Source of the DNA: Bacteroidia bacterium | GTDB taxonomy: Bacteria > Bacteroidota > Bacteroidia > Flavobacteriales > Flavobacteriaceae | NCBI GenBank assembly: GCA_030427985.1 | Contig: JAUIBH010000003.1 | Span: 16,689 to 80,688, forward strand | Length of the DNA stretch: 64,000 nucleotides | Direction of reading: 5' to 3' | Notes under the pieces: model-generated | Told to the model about the DNA's origin: nothing | Database searches by the model: none | The model's input: the letters and a program-made list of their open reading frames with translations, nothing else | Made by a program: the position numbers and the translations under genes | In this document: positions 1 through 9,027 of the stretch, one piece after another | Position numbering within the stretch: position 1 is the first letter of the stretch | Layout of the letters: every line of letters starts with the position of its first letter

Positions 1-1633
1 GTCGCAACACAATATTGGAAATGGCATACACATCCACGGGTGCTTTGGAAAGTTCAAGGTCTTGGTTTCTCAGTTTTGAAAAATCAAGGATATCGTTTAC
101 CAAATGGGAAAGACGTCTGCCACTATTGGCAATCATTTCTAAATTCTCAAGAGCTTCGCTTGGTAATTTTCCCGCCACGCCATCCTGCAAGGACTCCGTT
201 AGCCCAACAATGCCCACCAAAGGTGTACGCAGTTCGTGGGAGGTATTGGCAAGGAATTCATCTTTGAGTTTGTCAATTTTTTGGAGTTCGGCGACTCGTT
301 GCTTTTCAAGCTCTGTACGTTTTCGCTCTTCCAAAACGGCCCTTTGCTTCTCTTCTTCGGCTTGCTTGGCACGTTGTCCTTGTTTGTATCGATTAAAGGC
401 AAACCATAGAAAGAGTAGGGCAGCAGCGGAAATGCCAATAATGATGTTCCGTAGGGTCTTTTGCTGATTCAGTTTTAGGGTATTGATTTCAGCATCTTTT
501 TGGAGTGAGGCTATGGCATCCTGTTTCTTTTCAGTATCAAACCGGACTTGGAGCTCTTCAATTTGTTTGGACTTCTCTACATTGAAAAGACTATCCTTTA
601 TGGAAATAAACTGGTTCTTAAAAGCCAGAGCTTTTTCAAAATTGCCCGTACCCTCATAAATGGAGGAAAGGATTTTATAATTCTCCTGAAGCTGCTCCAG
701 TGCCCCAATTTCCTTTGCAATGGCAATCGCAGAATTGATATTCTGCTCAGCTTGGGCATAATTTCCCATTTCAAAATAAATGGCTCCTATTTGGGTATAA
801 CTCATGGATAGCTCCAAGCGCTGTCCCAACTTTTCCCGAAGTGACAATGCTTTTTTGTGGTAATCCAAAGCTTGTGGGTATAGCTTTTTATGCCCGTAGA
901 CTTTTCCCAAGGCCTCATAATCAAAAGCGATGCCCCATTCACTATGGGTCTCTTGGTCCAAGAGTAGTGCATCGTTAAAGTATTGAAGGGCAAGGTCATA
1001 ATTGTTTCGCAACAAGTGGGTATCTCCAATATTGAAAAGGCAATTGGCTATTTCGGTTTTATCACCCAAGTCTTGGAAGATGCTCAAAGCCTTTTGGTAG
1101 CTCTCCATGGCTTGGTCTATTTTTCCTGTCTTCTTCAAAATCTCACCCAGGGCATTCAGGGTAGTGGCAATGCTGAACGGGTCTTCATGTTCTTCGTAGA
1201 TTTTGAGGATGTCATAATAGATTTTCAGACTCTCATCATAATTCCCCAAATTGTCAAGAATAATGGCCTTTTGGTACAATCCATTGGCCATGGCAAACGG
1301 CTCTTTTTTAGTTTGTTCAAAATTCAGATATGCATCAATATAGGTCAGGGCCTTGCTGTAATTGCCGCGCTGTCTTTCAAGGACTGTGTATTGGTAATCC
1401 GCCATGGAAAGCCCCCAAGGTATATTGGCTTTTTTACTGATGGATTGAAAGCTATCTATGTGTTTTTTGGCCAATTCTGCATTGCCACGATTATTTAAAT
1501 ATTCCCAAGAAATATCTTTTAGTATACGTATTCGAAGTGAATCCGATTTTACAGTTGAATAGATTTCCTGAAGACTATCAATACGGCTCGTTTGCCCTTG
1601 CAATGTGTTCACAACAATGCATAGAAAGATCAC
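1..1633 (-). CDS. TPR-containing sensor histidine kinase (3' end cut by window edge)
   Basis: The minus-strand frame stays open from 1684 to the left edge. It encodes an N-terminal hydrophobic signal segment ending LQGQ, a long series of TPR-type repeats (for example NALGEILKKTGKIDQAMESY), one membrane helix near IIIGISAAALLFLWFAF, a coiled coil, and the HisKA phosphoacceptor box NTSHELRTPLVGIVGL near 215-260. The catalytic ATPase domain and any receiver lie outside the window. The family senses periplasmic signals through TPRs and autophosphorylates on His. The start is odd: no ATG exists in frame. The nearest accepted codon is GTG at 1633, but the positively charged residues expected at a signal peptide's N-terminus (SIKR) are encoded just upstream, after an ATA at 1660-1658. 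The family call is secure; the exact start is not. Confidence 0.88.
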   Translation of the reverse strand, partial: MIFLCIVVNTLQGQTSRIDSLQEIYSTVKSDSLRIRILKDISWEYLNNRGNAELAKKHIDSFQSISKKANIPWGLSMADYQYTVLERQRGNYSKALTYIDAYLNFEQTKKEPFAMANGLYQKAIILDNLGNYDESLKIYYDILKIYEEHEDPFSIATTLNALGEILKKTGKIDQAMESYQKALSIFQDLGDKTEIANCLFNIGDTHLLRNNYDLALQYFNDALLLDQETHSEWGIAFDYEALGKVYGHKKLYPQALDYHKKALSLREKLGQRLELSMSYTQIGAIYFEMGNYAQAEQNINSAIAIAKEIGALEQLQENYKILSSIYEGTGNFEKALAFKNQFISIKDSLFNVEKSKQIEELQVRFDTEKKQDAIASLQKDAEINTLKLNQQKTLRNIIIGISAAALLFLWFAFNRYKQGQRAKQAEEEKQRAVLEERKRTELEKQRVAELQKIDKLKDEFLANTSHELRTPLVGIVGLTESLQDGVAGKLPSEALENLEMIANSGRRLSHLVNDILDFSKLRNQDLELSKAPVDVYAISNIVLR

Positions 1634-1713
1634 TATGGAGGCTGACCGTTTGATGGATATGGTTTTAGGTTGATGTACAGTAAGTTAAATGTAGTGCATT
1701 AAAGCGTTCCCCA

Positions 1714-1742
1714 CAAAAAAATAAACCCGCCTGAGCGGGTTT
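1714..1742 (-). terminator. Rho-independent terminator of the doxX-like gene
   Basis: An 8-bp perfect stem (1723-1730 with 1735-1742, loop 1731-1734) is followed on the minus strand by a run of U residues (1722-1714). It lies 30 bp past the stop of the DoxX gene and before the kinase gene, so it probably separates the two transcripts. Confidence 0.8.
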
Positions 1743-1771
1743 GCTTAAGATATTTTTGTAGTTAAATTTGG

Positions 1772-2194
1772 TTATTGCTGCATTTTCAGATAATAGTCCA
1801 CCGAATGTTTTCCAGACCCATAAAGGACAAAGAAGATACAGGCAAAAAATACAATCAAGGCCGTGATAAGATTGGACAGGTGCATTACGCCCAAAAAATT
1901 GGTCAAAATAGCACCCAACAAAATGGGCAGCTGTGCAAAGACGGCCCATCGGGTAAGTAAACCCACCACAATCAGAAATCCGCCTACAAAATGAGCAGGA
2001 GCCACATAGTGCAGAATAATCATGCCGCCCGGCATTTCTTGAAAGGGCCTCACCATCTCTGACATTTGTTCATAATTGGTCATGAACTCAATGCCTTTGA
2101 TAAAAAGGAACACCCCAAGAGCAACCCGTAAAAGATCCAAAGGATAATAAGTGTGGGCATTGGCCCATTTGTTCAAGTTTTTAACTGTTCCCAT
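1772..2194 (-). CDS. DoxX family membrane protein
   Basis: A 140-residue integral membrane protein with about four helices: residues ~19-38 (PLDLLRVALGVFLFIKG), ~58-82, ~85-105 and ~108-128. The order of helices and the LRVALGVFLFIKGIEF and HYVAPAHFVGGFLIVVGL segments match the DoxX/DoxD family. Members have been linked to quinone-dependent oxidation in archaea and to oxidative-stress membrane complexes in bacteria; the role here is unknown. It stands alone, with its own terminator downstream and no obvious partner. Confidence 0.82.
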   Translation of the reverse strand: MGTVKNLNKWANAHTYYPLDLLRVALGVFLFIKGIEFMTNYEQMSEMVRPFQEMPGGMIILHYVAPAHFVGGFLIVVGLLTRWAVFAQLPILLGAILTNFLGVMHLSNLITALIVFFACIFFVLYGSGKHSVDYYLKMQQ

Positions 2195-2337
2195 GGTTTT
2201 TGAATTTAAAATTCACACTATAATATACTCATTTTTAGTTAAGTATGAAAATAGCGACCATCAAAAAAGAACAGTCTGTAATGCAGTCAGTCATTTTTGG
2301 GCTTACGGATGCCAAGCTTCCCACTTTAGGGATGCAG

Positions 2338-2817
2338 TTAAGCGGGGGAGAGAACCAATTCCATCTGAATATCACTGCGCTCATAAGGGGAAGTTGCGCC
2401 AACAACCTCTCTAAAACCTAATTTTTGATAAAGATGTAAGGCAGGTTTTAAAATTCGGTTGCTCTCCAAATACAATTTTTTGGCGCCCATAGCTTTGGCT
2501 TTTTCCACCATGTGCTGACCCAAAAGTTTGCCAATTCCTCTTCCTTGGACTTTGGGAGAAACGCCCATTTTGGCCAATTCAAAATCATATGCTTCATGAA
2601 CACTGGGAATTAGGGCACATACACCAACGGGCGTGGAGTTTAGTAAGGCCACAGCAATGTAACCACCTTTATCCAGAATGTACTCCTTGGGATGGTTCAA
2701 GGAAACCCGATCCATTTCTTCCATTTTAAAGTATTTTACAATCCATTCTTCATTAAGTGACCTAAAGTCAGCAGCATACGTATCAGAATAGGGAACTATG
2801 ACTATTGGGTTATCCAT
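2338..2817 (-). CDS. GNAT family N-acetyltransferase
   Basis: A 159-residue single-domain acetyltransferase. The acetyl-CoA pyrophosphate-binding loop VQGRGIGKLL lies near residues 90-99, preceded by the beta-strand LAKMGVSP and followed by the C-terminal ALHLYQKLGFREV strand-helix typical of GNATs. The substrate cannot be told from sequence. The gene is monocistronic as far as I can see. About 300 bases upstream are non-coding. Confidence 0.86.
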   Translation of the reverse strand: MDNPIVIVPYSDTYAADFRSLNEEWIVKYFKMEEMDRVSLNHPKEYILDKGGYIAVALLNSTPVGVCALIPSVHEAYDFELAKMGVSPKVQGRGIGKLLGQHMVEKAKAMGAKKLYLESNRILKPALHLYQKLGFREVVGATSPYERSDIQMELVLSPA

Positions 2818-3113
2818 GGGAAAAGCATTTGAATCAAGAATAGCACAAAATTAGTCGGATTGAATAAAAAAGATAACAGGTAACTCGCTCTTTTCTAGCG
2901 AAAACACCCAATTTTTTTTGGTTAATTACGTTAACTTAAAAAGTGGGCTGGTTTTTCAACGAAAAAATTAGCTCTTTAACGAGAAAATACTTAAGATTGT
3001 ACAGTATTTAAGTAATAAAACTCTTACAAGTTCCCAAATCTTGCTAATGAGACCAAATCAAAAATACCTGTCTAACCCCAGCAGGCCAGTTAACCTACAA
3101 ATTCCAATCGGCT

Positions 3114-4886
3114 ATGGATATAAAACTACCTTTATTTTCCAAATACATAACCTTGTTCTCATTTGAACGGGTTTTTTATTTGGTTTTATGTTGCTTTTTA
3201 CTGGGCCCAGTGGTTCATTCCCAGGACAGTAATCCCTATGTTACGTACAATGTTCCGTTTCAAAATTTGCTGAAATTTAACCGATTTTTGATCAACCCTA
3301 CCTTTTCTTCGGTCAGGGAAGACAAATCGTATGTGAATTTATTCCATAGAAGTCAGAGCGCAGATTTTGACAACAACAGTCAGAATTATTTTTTGAGCTA
3401 CAGTGGCCAGATAAACGATAAGATAGGTTTAGGATTTAGTCTGTACAATCAGCAAGATGGGGTAATCTCAAACCTAGGGGTAATGGCCAATTATGCACAC
3501 GGTATTCAATTGGGGAGGGAGAGCAGTCTCACCTTTGGGGTCAATATTCCCTATTATGTGAGTGGATTTGACCCTGATAGAGCGGTAGCGATGGAGGAGG
3601 ACCCTGTACTCAATGATACCCCCAAGAACTCTATTATTTCATTTCAACCTGGGCTGAACCTTTCTGTTGGTAAGTTTGATTTTGGCGTGTTTGCCCATAA
3701 CTTATTGGATTATAATATGAGTTCTGGAAAATCTTTGACAGACCTGAACCAAAAAACATTCTCCGGACACATTCAATTTGCCCAAGAATTTAAAAATGGT
3801 TCCGGAATTTTTGAAGATGGCCGGTTGTTGCCCTTGGCCCGAGTACGATTGGAGGGTGAAGAGGATCCCATTTTTGGTGGCGGTATCATTTTGGATCTCC
3901 CCAAGTTGGGCTGGATTCAAGGCGGATACGATCAGTTTTACGGAGCTTCGGCTGGTACAGGTTTCAATCTTAACCGCAGACTATCTTTTGGATACAACTT
4001 TGAGAAAAACCTGAATAACGACTTCATAAACTTGGGAGTAACGCACGAAATATCAATCGCTTATTCCTTTGTCCCCATGATGGCCAAGAATATTATGGTG
4101 AACAATGAGGATGACCCTAAAGCTCCAAAACCCATTGAGGGTGGGCTGGTGGCAGACACCAAAAAGGAAAAGAAAGAGAAAAAGGGCAAGTTGGATGTTG
4201 ATACTACTTTGCGCCCGACCAATAAAGAGGATTTGGCGTTTTGGGAAGAGCAAATCGCAATTCTAAAAGCCCAACAAGAAGATAGCCACGCTGTAATTGA
4301 CGAATTGCTTTTTAAAATGGACTCGATGGAGCAGAGTCGCCAAAAGGAGCTTGAAAAGCGATTTGAAATGGTGATGCGGATGGTAAAACGCCAAACGGAT
4401 GACAAACACCCTGATGTTGAAGCCAAAGCAGAGGAATTGTATTTTGCCAACAGTGAAGATTTGGACTCCGTTTACAATTCCATTGAAAAGAAACGCTTAG
4501 CGGATAACTCAACCGTTACCAAAAAAGAGGTTCCAGAGAAAAAAGGAACATTCAATGGTGGAGCCTACAAACCCATTGAAAAATTCATCAGTTTAGATGG
4601 AGTGGGAAAGGGGCATTACATTGTGGCCAATGTATTTAAAAATGAAAATTACCTTAAAAGTTTCATGGCCAAACTCAAGGCGCAGGGGCTAAATCCGCAG
4701 TATTTTAAAAACCCTGAGAACGGTCTCAATTATGTCTACTTGGCCAAGTACGATGAAAATACAGAGGCGTATGCCGCTTATCAATCCAAAATGAAAGGGG
4801 AATACAAAGATGAAATCTGGATCATGCATGTGGACAATCCCCGATATTCCAATTGGGCGGATGCCATTTTCCAAGATATTGAATAG
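3114..4886 (+). CDS. PorP/SprF-family type IX secretion outer-membrane protein with C-terminal SPOR-like domain
   Basis: 590 residues. A signal peptide ends near residue 36 (VVHSQDS). Residues ~38-320 carry the PorP/SprF beta-barrel pattern (FLINPTFSSVREDKSYVNLFHRSQ, FGYNFEKN). A Lys/Glu-rich linker with a predicted coiled coil (~345-455) follows, and the last ~85 residues (GHYIVANVFKNENYLKSFM ... LNYVYLAKY) resemble a SPOR peptidoglycan-binding fold. PorP/SprF proteins help secrete and anchor surface adhesins through the type IX system. The usual partner, a large adhesin with a gliding-motility C-terminal domain, is not adjacent, so this copy is an orphan. The plain barrel family is around 300-350 residues; the long C-terminal extension suggests tethering to the cell wall. 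Confidence 0.85.
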   Translation: MDIKLPLFSKYITLFSFERVFYLVLCCFLLGPVVHSQDSNPYVTYNVPFQNLLKFNRFLINPTFSSVREDKSYVNLFHRSQSADFDNNSQNYFLSYSGQINDKIGLGFSLYNQQDGVISNLGVMANYAHGIQLGRESSLTFGVNIPYYVSGFDPDRAVAMEEDPVLNDTPKNSIISFQPGLNLSVGKFDFGVFAHNLLDYNMSSGKSLTDLNQKTFSGHIQFAQEFKNGSGIFEDGRLLPLARVRLEGEEDPIFGGGIILDLPKLGWIQGGYDQFYGASAGTGFNLNRRLSFGYNFEKNLNNDFINLGVTHEISIAYSFVPMMAKNIMVNNEDDPKAPKPIEGGLVADTKKEKKEKKGKLDVDTTLRPTNKEDLAFWEEQIAILKAQQEDSHAVIDELLFKMDSMEQSRQKELEKRFEMVMRMVKRQTDDKHPDVEAKAEELYFANSEDLDSVYNSIEKKRLADNSTVTKKEVPEKKGTFNGGAYKPIEKFISLDGVGKGHYIVANVFKNENYLKSFMAKLKAQGLNPQYFKNPENGLNYVYLAKYDENTEAYAAYQSKMKGEYKDEIWIMHVDNPRYSNWADAIFQDIE

Positions 4887-4892
4887 GGTAAC

Positions 4893-5501
4893 CTACGGTT
4901 TTCTGTTCCTCATTTCTGAAGCAATAGCCTTGCTGTTGGCATCACGTTCTTCAAGCGCTGAAATGATGTTGGCGTGGTCCTCAGTCCGGGTTTGGGAAAG
5001 CTTATAAGTGGCCTGAATGTTACTGATTTCAATCTGAAATCCTACAACGCCTTTCACCTGTCGCAATGTTTTGGGCGACATATTTTTGAGCGAAATAGGG
5101 TGTTTTGAACCCTGTTCATACTTATCTACCAATTTGTGCATGGAAGCTAGGGTTTCTTCCTCCGACAAGACTTTTAATGTGCCATACACATGCACCGCAA
5201 TGTAGTTCCAGGTTGGAACCTCCTCTTCCTTATACCACGAAGATGAAATATAGCTGTGCGGCCCATTGAAGATGCAGAGCACTTCTTGATTTTCTGAAAA
5301 GTGTTTCCATTGGGGATTTGCCTTGGCAATGTGCCCCACAAGAATGTCTTTTCCATCATTGGTTTTGTCCAATTCCAAAGGAATATGGGTGGCCCAGGGC
5401 TTATTGTCCACTGTATTTATTAAGATTCCAAAACTGTTGTTGACCAAGAATTCCTTTATTTCGGCAAGGTTTTCATTCTTGTAGTGCTGGGGAATGTACA
5501 T
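4893..5501 (-). CDS. PaiB-type FMN-binding negative transcriptional regulator family protein
   Basis: 202 residues with the PaiB hallmarks: N-terminal MYIPQHY, an early strand FGILINT, the HIAKANPQWKHF segment, and the signature WYKEEEVPTWNYIAVHVYG near residues 93-111. The fold is a split beta-barrel that binds FMN. Bacillus PaiB represses sporulation and protease genes, but most homologues are better described as flavin-binding proteins of unknown role. It is convergent with the PorP/SprF gene, with 6 bp between the stops. Confidence 0.86.
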   Translation of the reverse strand: MYIPQHYKNENLAEIKEFLVNNSFGILINTVDNKPWATHIPLELDKTNDGKDILVGHIAKANPQWKHFSENQEVLCIFNGPHSYISSSWYKEEEVPTWNYIAVHVYGTLKVLSEEETLASMHKLVDKYEQGSKHPISLKNMSPKTLRQVKGVVGFQIEISNIQATYKLSQTRTEDHANIISALEERDANSKAIASEMRNRKP

Positions 5502-5526
5502 AAATGAGTTGGATACTGTAAATTAA

Positions 5527-6522
5527 TTATTGGTGATGGTTTGCATAGTGTTCTTGGATGAGGTCCCTTCCAAAATCACCATCAAAATCGCGCCAAACAC
5601 TGTGAATATGATTGGCATTGTTCTGGGAATTATCAAATTCAATTAAAAAGGTTTTTCCTTGAATGCTGTAATAGTGAGGTTTGCCCAAAGTGGTGGCTCC
5701 AGCCCAAGCAAAATGAATGTCTTGTTTTTCTTCGGATTCCAATTTTGTCATTCGGGCTTTGGCAATTTCATCCGGTACTGCGGAAATGTATTCATGGATG
5801 AGTTCTAGTAAAGCCTCTTGCTGTGATTTGCTCAATTCTGGTAAAGAGATGCCCTTGGGGCTGTCCGGGGATACTCGTACAGAATTCTTGGTCAAGATGT
5901 CCCATGGTGCTTTTTCATCAAAAATGGCCTTTGTCTTTTGTTCCGAAGATAGCGAGTTGATGAGCTGCAACCCCAAATTTTCCTCCATGGCCAAGGTATG
6001 CTCCCCTTTTCTTGGGCCAGATTGAACAATGGCGGGATTGGCACCAAAAAATCGAGGTGTGAAAGATACTTCATCGTCAACACTGGTGAAGCTTAACAGG
6101 ATGTGATGTCCTTCAAAAGTCCAGCTCCAAATCTTATCTTTTGCTGGGTCGCCATATATTGAAATGTGATATTTGTTGATATCGCGCATATGGGTGTCCC
6201 CTGTTTCTTCGGCCAATACGTTTTCCAAACTCATGATGTCCATGGTTTTATTGTACCCAGATTTGCTCAGATGATGCTGAAGCATTTTATGGAACAATTC
6301 TTTCTGTTTAGCATTCAATTCCCCCATTTGAATCCCTGTTCTTGGCCACATGGTAGCTGGGAAATAATGCCAGGTTTCCCGGGATACATCATCAAATTGC
6401 AATTGGGTCTTGCTCAGTTGGGCATCATTTAGTGCGTTCAGGAAATCCAAGACCGGGTCTGTGGCATACGATTGCAAGGAAAACAAGAACAGAAAGATCA
6501 GAAATGGAATATTTTTTTTCAT
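5527..6522 (-). CDS. DUF3500 family secreted protein
   Basis: 331 residues with a clear signal peptide (KKNIPFLIFLFLFSLQSYA, cleavage about residue 20). The body shows DUF3500 features: WHYFPATMWPRTGIQMGEL, YHISIYGDPAKDKIWSWTFEGHHILLSF, and a late HYYSIQGKTFLIEFDNSQN followed by HIHSVWRDFDGDFGRDLI. Family members have no established function. The gene ends 25 bp before the PaiB-like start, so the two may be co-transcribed. Confidence 0.8.
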   Translation of the reverse strand: MKKNIPFLIFLFLFSLQSYATDPVLDFLNALNDAQLSKTQLQFDDVSRETWHYFPATMWPRTGIQMGELNAKQKELFHKMLQHHLSKSGYNKTMDIMSLENVLAEETGDTHMRDINKYHISIYGDPAKDKIWSWTFEGHHILLSFTSVDDEVSFTPRFFGANPAIVQSGPRKGEHTLAMEENLGLQLINSLSSEQKTKAIFDEKAPWDILTKNSVRVSPDSPKGISLPELSKSQQEALLELIHEYISAVPDEIAKARMTKLESEEKQDIHFAWAGATTLGKPHYYSIQGKTFLIEFDNSQNNANHIHSVWRDFDGDFGRDLIQEHYANHHQ

Positions 6523-6625
6523 GGCTATATAGCAATCAAGCCATTACTGCTTGATTTTATGGATATTAATTGATTAAAGATAGGGTAAATTGATTTCAAA
6601 GGTTGATGAATCAAAAAATATCACA

Positions 6626-6653
6626 ATAAAAAAGCGGGACGTTTGTCCCGCTT
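6626..6653 (-). terminator. Rho-independent terminator of the DUF4382 gene
   Basis: A 9-bp GC-rich stem (6632-6640 with 6645-6653, 4-base loop) is followed on the minus strand by a U-rich run. It lies just past the DUF4382 lipoprotein gene. Confidence 0.82.
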
Positions 6654-6679
6654 CTTATTATATAGCATATGAATAAAGC

Positions 6680-7585
6680 CTAATTGCTTTCTTCCATTTC
6701 TTCTTCAACCACTTCAGCTTCCAACTGAAAATCTTGTACAGTTTTGTTGGCCGCCACAATATTGACTTCCAAGGTATCGCTATTCACATAGCCTGTCAAA
6801 GAAGCAAAAGCCTTGTAGGTACCAGCTTCAAGACCCATGATGGCATAATTTCCATCAATATTGGTTGCGCCAGAGGTGATAGGCTCATCATTGGCATCCA
6901 ATATGGAAATTTGGGCGGCATCCAATACAACGGTTTCTTCCCCATCCATAGTGGTTACTGTTCCGCTTAAGGTTCCTGCTGTTGAAAGGTTTGACGCTTT
7001 GATCACAGGTTTAAAGTTGAACCCATTGATACCATCCACTGAGTTAAGGTTTCCTTTGGCCACAAAGGAACGGCTTACATCAAAATCCAACAATAAATCG
7101 CTAGATAGACCTCCTGCAACGGTCAAACCTGGTTCAATAAATACTTTGATGCCAGTCTGTGCTCCGCTGGGAACATTCAAATCAAAAGTACGTTCATCGG
7201 TTAGGACGACATTTACACCTTTTACGTGTACCCGCACCAAATCATAAGTACCTACAGGGATTTCCACATCGGCCAACTCCTCGGTAACACCATTGGTAAG
7301 GTCTAAAAGGTTCACGGATATTTCCTCTTCCATTAAGGTAACAAAAGAAGATCCTTCCGTATCATCATCCATTTCATCATCATCGCCATCTTTTAATCGC
7401 GCATCTACTTTAAAGACAGTAACATTGGCTTCAGCGACCATATCAAATGGAAAGGGGGCATCTGTAAGTTGAACGGTAATTCTTCCGGTGGTGTCACCAG
7501 GATTTCCGTTGTTTTCATCTTCAGAACAGCCAATGAATGCGAATAAAGCAAGGCTTACTGCATAAAAAAAGATTTTAGTTCTCAT
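6680..7585 (-). CDS. DUF4382 lipoprotein with carboxypeptidase-regulatory-like domain
   Basis: 301 residues. The lipobox FIGC places the lipidated Cys at residue 20. Residues ~33-195 match DUF4382 (GRITVQLTDAPFPFD, LLDLTNGVTEELADVEIPVGTYDLVRVHV, ending FNFKPVIKA). Residues ~205-290 form a carboxypeptidase-regulatory-like sandwich (LSGTVTTMDGEE ... GNYAIMGLEAGTYKAFASLTGY). There is an acidic stretch near residue 70 (DGDDDEMDDDTEG) and an acidic tail. It is probably an outer-membrane or surface lipoprotein; the ligand is unknown. It is monocistronic with its own terminator. Confidence 0.82.
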   Translation of the reverse strand: MRTKIFFYAVSLALFAFIGCSEDENNGNPGDTTGRITVQLTDAPFPFDMVAEANVTVFKVDARLKDGDDDEMDDDTEGSSFVTLMEEEISVNLLDLTNGVTEELADVEIPVGTYDLVRVHVKGVNVVLTDERTFDLNVPSGAQTGIKVFIEPGLTVAGGLSSDLLLDFDVSRSFVAKGNLNSVDGINGFNFKPVIKASNLSTAGTLSGTVTTMDGEETVVLDAAQISILDANDEPITSGATNIDGNYAIMGLEAGTYKAFASLTGYVNSDTLEVNIVAANKTVQDFQLEAEVVEEEMEESN

Positions 7586-7716
7586 AAATCGGGGTTTTAT
7601 TTATTAATAGTAACTTAACTAATTACGCAGAAAACCCCGACTAAAGATTGATAGCCCCTTTGTTTTTCGATGAACTACATGTTTCTTTTAGTTTTTTGTA
7701 ACTAAAATCTTACGGA

Positions 7717-8478
7717 TTATTGGTCTCCACGAGGCGCAACTTCACCACTGGAACCACTGAGGTCTTTTCTGAAAATCCACAATTCACCCAAATCTCCATT
7801 GGTGGCAGCATCTACATCTTTGAGAAAGCTTGCAAAGCTTCCGGCTCCATGAACTTCTTCATACCATTGTGGAAATTTGTCCTCTTGCCCCATCCATGAA
7901 GATGAATCAAAAAAATCAACCCAGACAAAATCCTTCCCTTCCATATTGGGCAATTCGTTGTAGTAAGCGCCCCATTGTTGGTCAGGGTCCTTGGTCTTGA
8001 AAACTTTGTAGACCTTGTCTAAAATGGAGTTAAACTCCATTTGTTTGAATCTTTTGATGTCCACCATAAAAATGGAAAGGTTTTTTAGGTTGAAATCCTT
8101 TGAAAAATTGGAATGGGCCAAGTCATTTTTCCAATAATTGGTCTCCATTTCAGGCAAAGCATTTGCAGCCACATTGTTGTTCCAGTCCGCGGTATGTACA
8201 TCATCATAGTTGCTCACATCGTCAAGGGCTGTCCATGCAGTGGGCCCCATGCTCCAAATATATTTTCCGGAGTTTTTGCCACTGGCCACCCAAAAAACAC
8301 TTACGGTACCCGCACCGTTGGCGTGATATTTTTTGTTGTGGGCAGCCAAGCCTGCTTCAAAAGCACCAATTTTTTCAGGATGTGGGGTCATCATTATGTT
8401 CATGAAAATTGGACCTTGCATCTCTTGTGCCATTGCAATAAGAGGCACCATTGTTAGGATTACTAGTAATCGTTTCAT
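7717..8478 (-). CDS. Secreted protein of unknown function, possibly tandem ferredoxin-like domains
   Basis: 253 residues with a signal peptide (KRLLVILTMVPLIAMAQ, cleavage near residue 18). I do not recognise a named family with certainty. Two halves, ~22-120 and ~130-250, each begin with a beta-strand and a helix (FMNIMMTPHPEKIGAFEAGL; FMVDIKRFKQMEFNSILDKV) and carry aromatic-rich strands (YIWSMGPTAWTAL; DFVWVDFFDSSSWMGQ), which suggests a duplicated dimeric alpha/beta-barrel (ABM/NIPSNAP-like) fold. It lies 21 bp downstream of the NTF2-like lipoprotein gene, so the two likely form one transcript. Confidence 0.75.
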   Translation of the reverse strand: MKRLLVILTMVPLIAMAQEMQGPIFMNIMMTPHPEKIGAFEAGLAAHNKKYHANGAGTVSVFWVASGKNSGKYIWSMGPTAWTALDDVSNYDDVHTADWNNNVAANALPEMETNYWKNDLAHSNFSKDFNLKNLSIFMVDIKRFKQMEFNSILDKVYKVFKTKDPDQQWGAYYNELPNMEGKDFVWVDFFDSSSWMGQEDKFPQWYEEVHGAGSFASFLKDVDAATNGDLGELWIFRKDLSGSSGEVAPRGDQ

Positions 8479-8499
8479 TTTGTTGTTGTTTAGTTTTAG

Positions 8500-9012
8500 T
8501 TATTCCGTTTGTTCTTCATCCATCATTTTGGCTTCGGCTTCTATCTTTTGAAGCTCTAAAATAATTTCAGTGGGATCCCAATACCCGTGTTCCCTTACTA
8601 TTTTGCCATCCACAAATTGAAAGGTCAAATGCACGGGTACCTCAAATTCTTTTCCGTTGGCTGCCAAGGAACCTTTCCAGGTCAACCAACAGTTTACCCA
8701 GGTCTCACCCTCGTCTGTAACCACCATTTCATATTCTTGGTGATTGTCTCCAAACCCTCGGGAAGTATACTCACTGTCCGCTTCTTTGTGATAAGCAATT
8801 GCCTCAGAAGAGGACAAGGGGTTGTCCTTGGTATTGTAATAGGTCTTTGAGGTGTCTGCAAACATGCTGGTGTCGTAATTTTTAGTATCGTAATTGGAAA
8901 TCACTTTTTTGACAATGTCGATTTCCGGGGAATTTTGGGTGTAGCGTACCGGACCTTGCTGGCAGGCATTAAAAATCAGCGCCAAAACGGCGCATAGCGA
9001 AAAGGTTTTCAT
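8500..9012 (-). CDS. NTF2/SnoaL-like lipoprotein
   Basis: About 170 residues. The lipobox LIFNAC marks it as a lipoprotein. The start at 9012 (MKTFSLC) gives a normal signal peptide; an upstream in-frame ATG at 9027 is possible. The body has the NTF2-like alpha+beta cone pattern: helix EIDIVKKVISNYDTKN, strand and hydrophilic middle, then EWVNCW-type strands (ETWVNCWLTWKGSL) and a final VPVHLTFQFVDGKIVREHGYWD. This fold usually makes a small hydrophobic pocket; no catalytic residues can be assigned. It is the first gene of a two-gene unit. Confidence 0.75.
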   Translation of the reverse strand: MKTFSLCAVLALIFNACQQGPVRYTQNSPEIDIVKKVISNYDTKNYDTSMFADTSKTYYNTKDNPLSSSEAIAYHKEADSEYTSRGFGDNHQEYEMVVTDEGETWVNCWLTWKGSLAANGKEFEVPVHLTFQFVDGKIVREHGYWDPTEIILELQKIEAEAKMMDEEQTE

Positions 9013-9027
9013 TGATAGTGCTCTCAT

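Noticed and set aside
15-467. Plus-strand frame of 150 codons at the left edge
   Set aside because: It is the antisense shadow of the sensor kinase, whose HisKA box is unmistakable on the minus strand.
2245-2415. Plus-strand frame of 56 codons starting MKIATIKKEQS
   Set aside because: It runs antisense into the 3' end of the GNAT gene and has no family or ribosome site; probably chance.
3047-3163. Short frame starting MRPNQKYL before the PorP/SprF gene
   Set aside because: About 38 codons overlapping the signal peptide of the real gene in another frame, without supporting features.
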